DNA from: Rhodospirillaceae bacterium
GTDB taxonomy: Bacteria; Pseudomonadota; Alphaproteobacteria; UBA9219
NCBI GenBank assembly: GCA_003486725.1
Contig: DNGD01000198.1
Span: 1-10,845, forward strand
DNA: 10,845 bases
Reading direction: 5' to 3'
The position numbers and the translations under genes are program-made. The notes under the pieces are model-generated. The model saw only the letters and a program-made list of their open reading frames with translations, was not told the DNA's origin and searched no databases. Shown piece after piece: positions 1-6,492 of the stretch (position 1 is its first letter; each line of letters starts with the position of its first letter).

Positions 1-914
<914 letters not shown>

Positions 915-915
915 C

Positions 916-922
916 GGGAGGT
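916..922 (+). promoter_or_regulatory. Ribosome binding site of the Nudix gene
   Basis: GGGAGGT lies just after the dnaK stop. It is 13 bases from the ATG at 936, which is long, but only 5 bases from a GTG at 928 that opens a three-codon frame ending in TGA at 937-939. In the Nudix frame there is no other ATG, GTG or TTG back to the in-frame dnaK TAA, so ATG 936 remains the best start. Confidence 0.55.
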
Positions 923-935
923 CATCAGTGATTTT

Positions 936-1448
936 ATGAACCCAACCGAAATCCTTTATTATGATCGTCGTGGCGTCCTTGTGGCGCCACAGGCGCATTC
1001 AGTCATCAAGTCGCGCCGTGGCGCGTGGGTGGTGGCGAAGGCGCAAGATGCGATCATGATGTTGTGGCCCGGTTTTACGAATGGAATCCCCGATCTTCCC
1101 GGCGGCGGTGTGGATGAAGGCGAGACGCTGGAGCAAGCGGCCCAGCGCGAATGGTTTGAGGAAACGGGTTTGCCGTTTGAGCCTGTCGGGGAAGTGCTCG
1201 ACACCTACCACCATGTGCGCGGGTTTTATGCTGACGATCAGGAAGCTTTTTGGATTTACGATCAAACGTTTTTCCTTTATCCGTTTGAGCGGCAACAGGA
1301 GGTTGGCAAGAAATGGCTAAACCCTGAAGGCGATCTGGCTGGCTGGGTTGCGTTTGATGAAATGAAGACGTCCTCCCTGAACCGTGCTCACTGGTTGGCC
1401 GTTGAGGCGATGGCTCCAGAGATTATTGCGAATAGAAAGACAGTTTAA
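936..1448 (+). CDS. Nudix hydrolase encoded between dnaK and dnaJ
   Basis: This is a 170-aa protein with a complete Nudix box at residues 57-79. G57, E63, R71-E72, E75-E76 and G78 fit Gx5Ex7REUxEExGU, with Trp at the first U position and Leu at the last. By family knowledge the box binds divalent metal and cleaves a nucleoside diphosphate linked to another group. The substrate here (nucleotide sugar, dinucleoside polyphosphate, capped RNA or oxidised dNTP) cannot be read from the sequence. The N-terminal strand region (residues 5-45) and the aromatic C-terminal half ([14 protein letters not shown], about residues 105-118) fit a single-domain Nudix fold. There is no signal peptide, so it should be cytosolic. 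The ATG is 21 bases after the dnaK stop, and the TAA overlaps the dnaJ ATG by one base (TAATG), suggesting co-transcription and coupling. The family call is firm and the substrate is unknown. Confidence 0.93.
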   Translation: MNPTEILYYDRRGVLVAPQAHSVIKSRRGAWVVAKAQDAIMMLWPGFTNGIPDLPGGGVDEGETLEQAAQREWFEETGLPFEPVGEVLDTYHHVRGFYADDQEAFWIYDQTFFLYPFERQQEVGKKWLNPEGDLAGWVAFDEMKTSSLNRAHWLAVEAMAPEIIANRKTV

Positions 1449-2605
1449 TGTCCAAATCCGATTACTATGAATTGCTGGGTGCTTCGCGCGATGCGTCGGC
1501 AGACGATCTGAAAAAGCTGTATCGCAAGCTCGCGATGAAATATCACCCCGACAAGAATCCGGGCGATAAGGAATCCGAACACAAGTTCAAGGAAATCAGT
1601 GAAGCCTATGACGTGCTGCGCGATGAGCAAAAACGCGCGGCCTATGATCGCTATGGGCATGCGGCATTTGAGCAGGGCGGCATGGGGGGCGGAGCGGGCG
1701 GCTTCGGCGGCGGCGGGTTCGATTTCGCGGGCGGCTTTGGTGATATTTTTGAAGAGATGTTCGGCGAGATTCTCGGCGGCGGGGGGCGACGTCGCGCCGG
1801 TGGTGGCGGTGAGCCTGCCGGACAGCGCGGCGCGGATCTGCGCTATGATATGACGATCACGCTGGATGAAGCGTTCAAGGGCTGCGAGAAGACGATCAAG
1901 GTTGCCTCGCTGGTGTCGTGCGAGACGTGTAAAGGCAGCGGCGCGGCGGCGGGCTCCTCGCCGACGACGTGCTCTACGTGCGATGGCCATGGCCGCGTGC
2001 GGATGCAGCAGGGCTTTTTCACGATCGAGCGCACCTGCCCGACCTGCCAAGGCGCAGGGCGAGTGATCAAGGATCCGTGCAAGAGCTGCATGGGATCGGG
2101 CCGTGTGCGCAAGGAGCGCACGCTGGCCGTGACCATTCCGGCTGGCGTTGAAAGCGGGACGCGCATCCGTCTGTCGGGTGAGGGCGAAGCCGGCGCGCGC
2201 GGTGCGCATGCGGGCGATCTTTACGTGATCTTAAGTGTCGGCGGTCATCCGTTGTTCCAGCGTGACGGTGCGAATTTGCACATACGCGTGCCGATCCCGA
2301 TGACGATGGCGGCGCTCGGCGGCAAGGTAGCGGTGCCCGTGATCGACGGTTCGACGGCAGAAGTGGAAGTCAAAGCCGGCACGCAAACGGGGCATCAGGT
2401 GCGTCTGCGCAGCAAGGGCATGAGCGTTCTGCGCTCGACCGCGCGTGGCGATCTTTATGTCGACCTGATGGTCGAGACGCCATCGCATCTTTCCAAGCGT
2501 CAGAAAGAACTGCTTGAAGAATTCGCGATCGAGTCCGAGAAAAACAAAACCCATCCCGAGAGCGAAAGCTTCTTTGCCAAGGTCAAGGATATGCTGGGGG
2601 TTTAG
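1448..2605 (+). CDS. dnaJ: Chaperone protein DnaJ (Hsp40)
   Basis: This is a complete type I DnaJ of 385 aa, a usual length. The J domain is at about residues 4-70, with the HPD triad at 33-35 that stimulates DnaK ATPase activity. A Gly/Phe-rich linker occupies about 77-122. Four CxxCxGxG zinc-binding motifs follow at 158-165, 175-182, 197-204 and 211-218. The C-terminal substrate-binding domains run from about 225 to 350, including [20 protein letters not shown] and GDLYVDLMV. By family knowledge, DnaJ delivers unfolded clients to DnaK in the cytosol. Translation starts at the ATG that shares its A with the Nudix stop codon. This junction puts dnaJ one gene away from dnaK rather than directly after it. 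No hairpin with a T run follows the TAG; the next gene converges after 5 bases. Confidence 0.99.
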   Translation: MSKSDYYELLGASRDASADDLKKLYRKLAMKYHPDKNPGDKESEHKFKEISEAYDVLRDEQKRAAYDRYGHAAFEQGGMGGGAGGFGGGGFDFAGGFGDIFEEMFGEILGGGGRRRAGGGGEPAGQRGADLRYDMTITLDEAFKGCEKTIKVASLVSCETCKGSGAAAGSSPTTCSTCDGHGRVRMQQGFFTIERTCPTCQGAGRVIKDPCKSCMGSGRVRKERTLAVTIPAGVESGTRIRLSGEGEAGARGAHAGDLYVILSVGGHPLFQRDGANLHIRVPIPMTMAALGGKVAVPVIDGSTAEVEVKAGTQTGHQVRLRSKGMSVLRSTARGDLYVDLMVETPSHLSKRQKELLEEFAIESEKNKTHPESESFFAKVKDMLGV

Positions 2606-2610
2606 CTGCT

Positions 2611-3327
2611 CTACAACTTAAAGACGACACCGTGTGGCAATCTCGGGATCATCCGTAGTATTCGGCACTTGGCACCGTGTGTATCAATATACTCGGCAAC
2701 GTTTCCGCGCGCCGCTATGGCGAGACGAGCAACGCGTTTTTGAAAGTCGGGAAGGGACGATGAGTCCGTCATCTTCTGCACGAGCGCGATTTCGCTGAGA
2801 AGATCAAAGACGTTGATGACAGCACTTCGTGTGCTTTCTATAGAAGAAAGATTGATATAGACGCGGGCTGCCGTTTTTCTTGGCGTGTAAAAGGGGGCGA
2901 GTTTTTCCAGTGTATCAAACTCGCCTTTGATTTTCTCCACGGCGCTGATCGTGGTGATGGCACCGGCCTCAAAGATATTTGAAATATGGGGATGGGTCTG
3001 TATAACCAAATCGCGGTATTTTTTCCCATGAAGATGATAACGGAGATTGCCAATCTGCACATTGCACACGATTTCTTTGGCGTGCTCCGAAAGTTTTCTT
3101 CCATCGTTCATAATGGACGGGCAGGTTACCAACGGTTTTTTGTCACCATCTTGCAGGCAGGTAAGCAGGCCAAAAATCGTGCCCGAATAGGCCTTCATAA
3201 GTTTCAAATCGCTGTCGTTTTTGTCAGACAAATGACGGGCGGTGGAAGGACTGTCCCCTCTGGCGACGGGGAGCCGTGATCCATAAACATTTGAGTAATG
3301 ATCGCTGTTATCTGTTGCTTTTGTCAT
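2611..3327 (-). CDS. Hypothetical protein, 238 aa, unassigned
   Basis: I do not recognise a family. The frame has an ATG at 3325-3327 with AGGA six to seven bases upstream on the minus strand (around 3335-3338), a good ribosome site, and ends in TAG five bases from the dnaJ stop. The first 40 residues are polar and Ser/Asp-rich (MTKATDNSDHYSNV) and look disordered. A mixed segment follows with three Cys (TCLQDGDKKPLVTCP and IVCNVQIGNL, around residues 56-90). A mostly helical part of about 120-215 follows, including AVINVFDLLSEIALVQKM. The C-terminus is basic and hydrophobic (RILRMIPRLPHGVVFKL). I see no signal peptide, clear transmembrane helix or catalytic motif. Base composition is lower in GC than dnaJ (sampled lines about 40-50%), consistent with an accessory or acquired gene. 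The good ribosome site and length support a real gene. Confidence 0.7.
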   Translation of the reverse strand: MTKATDNSDHYSNVYGSRLPVARGDSPSTARHLSDKNDSDLKLMKAYSGTIFGLLTCLQDGDKKPLVTCPSIMNDGRKLSEHAKEIVCNVQIGNLRYHLHGKKYRDLVIQTHPHISNIFEAGAITTISAVEKIKGEFDTLEKLAPFYTPRKTAARVYINLSSIESTRSAVINVFDLLSEIALVQKMTDSSSLPDFQKRVARLAIAARGNVAEYIDTHGAKCRILRMIPRLPHGVVFKL

Positions 3328-3451
3328 ATTCGGATCCTGCTATACGAGTGCTATTTTTATAGCGAACTGTATTTTTCAGATTCATACAAGACGCAATTTA
3401 ATATCATTCTAAATAATGTGATACATTGCGCACACCATTTCAGAAGTGGTG
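3328..3451. promoter_or_regulatory. AT-rich gap upstream of the 238-aa gene
   Basis: The 124 bases between the end of one orphan gene and the start of the next are strongly AT-rich (positions 3361-3420 are about 28% G+C). On the minus strand they hold the ribosome site AGGA near 3335-3338 and TATAAA-like and TTGCGT-like hexamers, but no pair with a convincing 16-18 base spacing. The gap is long enough for its own promoter, so the 238-aa gene may be transcribed separately from the two upstream orphan genes. Confidence 0.35.
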
Positions 3452-3452
3452 T
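3432..3452. repeat. Imperfect 21-bp palindrome at the end of the 163-aa frame
   Basis: The arms ACACCA and TGGTGT flank a TTC/GAA inner pair with a single-base centre; 18 of the 20 paired positions are complementary. On the minus strand it begins at the stop codon of the upstream orphan gene. As RNA it would form a 6-bp stem, but no T run follows, so it is not a standard intrinsic terminator. As DNA it has the symmetry of a regulator binding site placed about 105 bases upstream of the next start codon. Confidence 0.4.
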
Positions 3453-3943
3453 TATCCTCGGGTTAATCGTAACAGGGCCGCTTGCTTATTCAGTTGCTTG
3501 GCAATCACCGCTAGCCGAGGGCTGCCAAGACTATAAACCATAAGCCGTTTGATCATTTTATCGCCGCAAGAAAGCGTAATGCGTGCGCCTGCGGCGGAGA
3601 AAAGACGCTTGTTTTCACGATAGGGCGGCATGGCCGCAATGGTGATTGTTTGGAAAACTGTCGGCATGGCGCGGCAGGGCACAAGCGTTGTAATCTGCAC
3701 AGTGTCTTCATCAAGGCGCCTGCGCATCATTTTGTGTGCATCGTTATCAGCCGCTCGAAGAGGCTTTAGTTGTTTCAGCAACTCGACCGCGACCGCAACC
3801 ATCAACGCCTTGGCGTCAATTTCATTTTGATCGAAGCGTTTTTTGAGCGCGTCATTGTCCACGATCTCTCTCACTTTCAAAGGCTGTTGCCAATAATAGT
3901 ATCTCTTACGGAGCTGGCGCTTTATTTTTAATGCAGTTTTCAA
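3452..3943 (-). CDS. Hypothetical protein, up to 163 aa, start uncertain
   Basis: I do not recognise this protein. The longest reading starts at a TTG (3941-3943), just downstream of an in-frame TGA, and overlaps the end of the 125-aa gene by 38 bases. No strong ribosome site precedes it. In-frame GTG codons at residues 24 and 28 (the second preceded by a GAGAGA stretch) and an ATG at residue 48 are alternatives, giving proteins of 140, 136 or 116 aa. The N-terminus is very basic (KIKRQLRKRYYYW). The middle holds a hydrophobic helix-like stretch (ALMVAVAVELLKQL, about 46-59). The C-terminal half is basic with scattered hydrophobic segments (VFQTITIAAMPPY, MIKRLMVYSLG, LAVIAKQLNKQAALL). The whole protein is clearly cationic. 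No catalytic motif is visible. It probably shares a message with the 125-aa gene. Confidence 0.5.
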   Translation of the reverse strand: MKTALKIKRQLRKRYYYWQQPLKVREIVDNDALKKRFDQNEIDAKALMVAVAVELLKQLKPLRAADNDAHKMMRRRLDEDTVQITTLVPCRAMPTVFQTITIAAMPPYRENKRLFSAAGARITLSCGDKMIKRLMVYSLGSPRLAVIAKQLNKQAALLRLTRG

Positions 3944-4283
3944 CAGCCATCAAAATGTTGTGAACGAGCCTTGTCCGATCCTTGCTAACAACGGGTTCGG
4001 TTTCCCCCCCTTCTTTGCGCAAAGAAGCCGTTGGGGTTGTGGAAGTCGTCCCAGCTTCGAGAATGATTTCGACGGGGGTGCCCGATGGATCGGCCTTGCC
4101 GACCTTAATTATTTTACAGGGAGCCGTGTTGCCATTTTTCTTTGGTTCTTCTTGTTTAAAGCCAACTCTCCGCCCTTTTGCATCTTGAATTAATTCCAGG
4201 CCCGCGCAGATTTGCTTGGCGGTTTGAAGCATCATGAATTGAGCGAGGACAAAGTTGGCTGTCGAATTGTTTGGGGCTGTCAT
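3906..4283 (-). CDS. Hypothetical protein, 125 aa, unassigned
   Basis: I do not recognise a family. The ATG at 4281-4283 has a good ribosome site on the minus strand (AGGA eight bases upstream), which supports translation. Residues 8-33 form a likely amphipathic helix (ANFVLAQFMMLQTAKQICAG). A polar, Lys/Glu-rich stretch follows (about 34-55), then a beta-like segment (CKIIKVGKADPSGTPVEIIL, about 56-75) and a Thr/Ser-rich linker. A C-terminal helix follows (RLVHNILMAVENCIKN, about 105-120). The small size, helix-linker-helix look and absence of catalytic residues would suit a regulatory, adaptor or structural role, but that is only inference. Positions 4004-4027 inside it hold a run of seven G on the coding strand next to a perfect 18-bp palindrome. 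It overlaps the downstream frame by 38 bases. Confidence 0.65.
   Translation of the reverse strand: MTAPNNSTANFVLAQFMMLQTAKQICAGLELIQDAKGRRVGFKQEEPKKNGNTAPCKIIKVGKADPSGTPVEIILEAGTTSTTPTASLRKEGGETEPVVSKDRTRLVHNILMAVENCIKNKAPAP
4004..4027. repeat. Perfect 18-bp palindrome abutting a seven-base homopolymer
   Basis: CTTCTTTGCGCAAAGAAG at 4010-4027 is its own reverse complement. Its first C is also the last base of a seven-C run at 4004-4010 (seven G on the coding strand). Both lie inside the 125-aa coding frame around residues 87-93. Runs of this length next to a hairpin favour slippage. Removing one G would replace the last 30 or so residues with a short tail ending at a TGA at about 3950. Confidence 0.6.
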
Positions 4284-4493
4284 AATAATGATCCTGTGTT
4301 GAATAAGATTGCATTACAAAACGAGTAACCTATCATTTATGGTTAATTCAACGGCATAATTAGTTTCACAAAGCAAAAGGGGGCATCGCTGCGGCTATTG
4401 ACCATTCCAATGCAGCAGATTTAACGGCAGAATCCCTGTTATCGGCATCGCAATGAGGATGGCGACGCATAGGGAGCATACCGCCAGTGAGGT
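4284..4493. other. Non-coding gap with AT-rich leader and possible gene remnant
   Basis: The 210 bases between the PRTase-like gene and the 125-aa gene fall into two parts. The portion next to the 125-aa start (4284-4380) is AT-rich (about 33% in 4321-4380) and carries that gene's ribosome site. A TTGAAT hexamer on the minus strand (near 4340-4345) could be a -35 element, without a convincing -10. The other part (4381-4493) is of ordinary composition. On the plus strand 4364-4456 reads as 30 sense codons before TGA, ending in protein-like residues (DHSNAADLTAESLLSASQ), but it has no start codon. I see no strong terminator hairpin for the gene ending at 4494. Confidence 0.35.
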
Positions 4494-5402
4494 CTAACCT
4501 TTTCTTGCTTTGATAGCGGCTTGCATCGCGGCGAAGAAGTCGGCGTGTGCGTCCTTCAGTCCCCAAGGGTCTTTGGTGAAGAACGTCTCCAGCCGCTCGA
4601 ACGATTTGGCGTCAATGCCTGCCGCGTTGAACAATTCCGGTTTGCCCATCAGGTAGGCAGATGCCCACTCTTTGGCTCCCTTGAAGAACAGCCGGATTTC
4701 CTCCAGCGTGCCGGTGTCAATCATGCCCGCGTCGACAGACTTTTCGAAAAATGTGATATCGATGCTGTTGAGCGCAAGGACCTTCTGGCCGTTGGCCTTC
4801 AAGCGGTCGACGCCGACATTACCGCGCGAGTTGACGCAGGCCGTGCCCACGCAGGACAGACCGGCTTTATCCAGAATGGGGAGCCACGCATCAAAATAGC
4901 TGGCGGCGTTGTTGATCAGATCGGCGACATGCAGCGCGATTTCGCCCTGTTTCAGGTCGTTTTCGCAGTAATAATCGCCATTTTTGAACAGATAAACGTG
5001 GCGAATATTCATCAGTTTCGCCATCGGGATGGAAAACAGCCAGTCGCGGCGCTCGCCCCCCGAAATGACGGCGAAGGAGCCTTCGGGGAATTCTTCCCGC
5101 GTTTTGGCGACCATGGTTTCAATAATGTTTTTATACGTCGCGTCCTTTTCAAACGCGTCCATCATCAGCGTTTCCAGCTTTTGCGCGCGGGCGGCGGCAG
5201 TCGGCGTTTCCGCGACAATCTCCGTGATTTTCTTCAGCAAAGCGGTGGATAAATCTGCGCCGATGACCAGCTCGGTGTTCACATAAAAGGGGCCTGGAAC
5301 CGAGGCCGCGTACCAGAAAATCGGCCCCGTTTTACGGTTCCAGATGGAGACAGCTTTGGTGTCATGAATGCGTTTAATCAGGTCATTAGTGGACAAAATC
5401 AT
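4494..5402 (-). CDS. Orotate-phosphoribosyltransferase-like protein with altered PRPP loop
   Basis: This is a 302-aa protein. I chose the ATG at 5400-5402 because AAGGA lies eight bases upstream on the minus strand; a start 24 codons earlier exists but would add an unlikely Cys/Phe/Arg-rich stretch. By pattern, it follows the order of type I PRTases of the orotate branch. GPFYVNTELV (37-46) resembles the orotate hood. AVISGGERRDWLFSIPMAKL (111-130) matches the segment usually reading GP.TGGIPLA. VYLFKNG (136-142) matches the VRK segment. GEIALHVADLINNAASYF (153-170) sits where the PRPP loop VVEDLISTGGS is expected. VGTACVNSRGNVGVDRLKANGQKVLAL (185-211) fits the following strand. The acidic pair and TGG of the PRPP loop are not kept, so it may bind a different ligand or be inactive. 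A C-terminal extension of about 80 residues is unlike ordinary OrtPRTases (about 210-230 aa). It is cytosolic and diverges from the LD-carboxypeptidase operon. Confidence 0.6.
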   Translation of the reverse strand: MILSTNDLIKRIHDTKAVSIWNRKTGPIFWYAASVPGPFYVNTELVIGADLSTALLKKITEIVAETPTAAARAQKLETLMMDAFEKDATYKNIIETMVAKTREEFPEGSFAVISGGERRDWLFSIPMAKLMNIRHVYLFKNGDYYCENDLKQGEIALHVADLINNAASYFDAWLPILDKAGLSCVGTACVNSRGNVGVDRLKANGQKVLALNSIDITFFEKSVDAGMIDTGTLEEIRLFFKGAKEWASAYLMGKPELFNAAGIDAKSFERLETFFTKDPWGLKDAHADFFAAMQAAIKARKG

Positions 5403-5535
5403 GGCAAAAATCCTTCTGAAAAGTGCGTTGCCGAACCATGAAGCGATTAACCGATTCAGGCAACAGAAAAACAAGACTTGGATGATCTTTTGGGTTAGGT
5501 TAACCTCTGATTTCGGTCACTTTAACGGCAATCCC
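5403..5535. promoter_or_regulatory. Divergent promoter region between PRTase-like gene and LD-carboxypeptidase operon
   Basis: These 133 bases separate two divergent starts and must hold promoters for both directions. The minus-strand ribosome site AAGGA is at about 5411-5415. On the plus side, TTGGAT (5479-5484) and TAACCT (5501-5506) are 16 bases apart, a weak sigma70-like pair. TAACCT is part of the perfect 10-bp palindrome AGGTTAACCT (5497-5506), which could be an operator or chance. No strong ribosome site precedes the plus-strand ATG at 5536. Confidence 0.3.
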
Positions 5536-6492
5536 ATGGCTTTCCCGTCCCCTTCCACCCATTTTCCGCCACTTCTGCCTTTGCAGGCCAAGGTAGGCCT
5601 CGTTGCGCCTAGCCGCTGGGCTGCGCGGGAAGATATGGACGTTTTTGCGCGAAAGTTGGCGCAGTGGGGGTTTGAGGTCGTCATTCATGATCAATGCCAT
5701 CTGAGAGACGGCACGTTGGCCGGCAGTGATGCTGCGCGTGCCGAGGCACTGATGGACATGTTTGCCGATCCTTCCATCAGGCCCATTTTCTGCGTGCGCG
5801 GCGGCACCGGCGCGACGTTGCTTCTGGATCGTCTGGATTATGATTTGATCGCCGCCAACCCCAAGCCGTTTGTTGGTTTCTCGGATATAACCGTTTTGCT
5901 GAATGCGATCACGGCGCGCACGGGGATGGTCACTTTTCATGGGCCGATGGAGTGGAACTTCCTACCGGAACAAGCGGACGAGCGCACGGAAAATGCGCTT
6001 TTCGCGATGATTATGGAAGGCGAGGATAATCGCGTTTTGTCTTTGCCGGATGTTGAGGTCGATGTTGAAGGCGTCGCGCAAGGCCCCCTTATCGGCGGGA
6101 ATCTTTGCATGCTGCAAACGATGATTGGCACGCCCTATGATTGGTCAGCGCAGGACGGCATCCTGTTTTTTGAGGATGTCGAGGAGCCGCTGTACAAGAT
6201 TGAGCGTATGCTGACCCATTTGCGCCTTGCCGGAAAATTCGAGGGCGTTCGTGCGGTTTTGGTGGGCGAGATGGTCGATATTCTGGATGAAAAGCCTGAC
6301 CTTGATCCCGCGGAGCACACTATTTACGGCACTTCACTAAAGGATATTGTGCGCAAGCATGTTCCGCCCGAGGTGCCTTTGGCGTTCAATGTGCCGTGTG
6401 GGCATGGGCGTCATCTGATGACCTTTCCCGTCGGGGCCTCCGTTGCCCTGACCTTGCAACAAGGACAAAGCACAATGGTGGTGCCCTTATGA
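5536..6492 (+). CDS. ldcA: Muramoyltetrapeptide (LD-) carboxypeptidase, S66 family
   Basis: This 318-aa protein fits the peptidase S66 family (LdcA/MccF). By family knowledge, LdcA removes the terminal D-Ala from the tetrapeptide of muropeptides during cytosolic cell-wall recycling. MccF relatives instead cleave microcin C-type compounds, so the exact substrate is open. Visible features are VGLVAPSRW near the N-terminus (20-28), FCVRGGTGATLLLDRLD (85-101) and the nucleophile motif VGFSDIT with Ser116. HGPM (135-138), IGGNLCML (187-193) and FFEDVEEPLYKIERML follow, the last with probable catalytic Glu213. CGHGRHLMTFPVG holds probable catalytic His290. Length is normal and no signal peptide is obvious. 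ATG 5536 places the core at the expected distance; an upstream ATG at 5482 would add 18 residues. Ribosome sites for both are weak. The TGA overlaps the next ATG (ATGA), indicating an operon with the pentapeptide-repeat and mutL genes. Confidence 0.9.
   Translation: MAFPSPSTHFPPLLPLQAKVGLVAPSRWAAREDMDVFARKLAQWGFEVVIHDQCHLRDGTLAGSDAARAEALMDMFADPSIRPIFCVRGGTGATLLLDRLDYDLIAANPKPFVGFSDITVLLNAITARTGMVTFHGPMEWNFLPEQADERTENALFAMIMEGEDNRVLSLPDVEVDVEGVAQGPLIGGNLCMLQTMIGTPYDWSAQDGILFFEDVEEPLYKIERMLTHLRLAGKFEGVRAVLVGEMVDILDEKPDLDPAEHTIYGTSLKDIVRKHVPPEVPLAFNVPCGHGRHLMTFPVGASVALTLQQGQSTMVVPL

Noticed and set aside
1445..2209. 254-codon minus-strand open frame opposite dnaJ
   Set aside because: It is a shadow of the GC-rich dnaJ gene; the translation is Arg/Ala-rich and low in complexity, and the DnaJ domains explain the plus strand fully.
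2598..2625. Bidirectional terminator between dnaJ and the convergent orphan gene
   Set aside because: Only 5 bases separate the stops, and no GC-rich stem with flanking T runs is visible.
3906..4283. Single frameshifted gene spanning the 125-aa and 163-aa frames
   Set aside because: Losing one G at the homopolymer does move into the second frame, but a TGA at about 3950 stops it just before the 163-aa frame opens, so no simple fusion results.
4366..4566. 66-codon minus-strand frame overlapping the 3' end of the PRTase-like gene
   Set aside because: It has no ribosome site, a basic low-complexity start and overlap with a better-supported gene. It could be a frameshifted relic but is not supportable as a gene.
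4521..5252. 243-codon plus-strand open frame opposite the PRTase-like gene
   Set aside because: The minus-strand frame has a good ribosome site and recognisable fold segments; the plus-strand reading has no family resemblance.
5368..5535. Longer N-terminus for the LD-carboxypeptidase (starting at 5368 or 5482)
   Set aside because: The added residues have no family match and would run through the divergent promoter and the neighbouring gene's start; the family core begins soon after ATG 5536.
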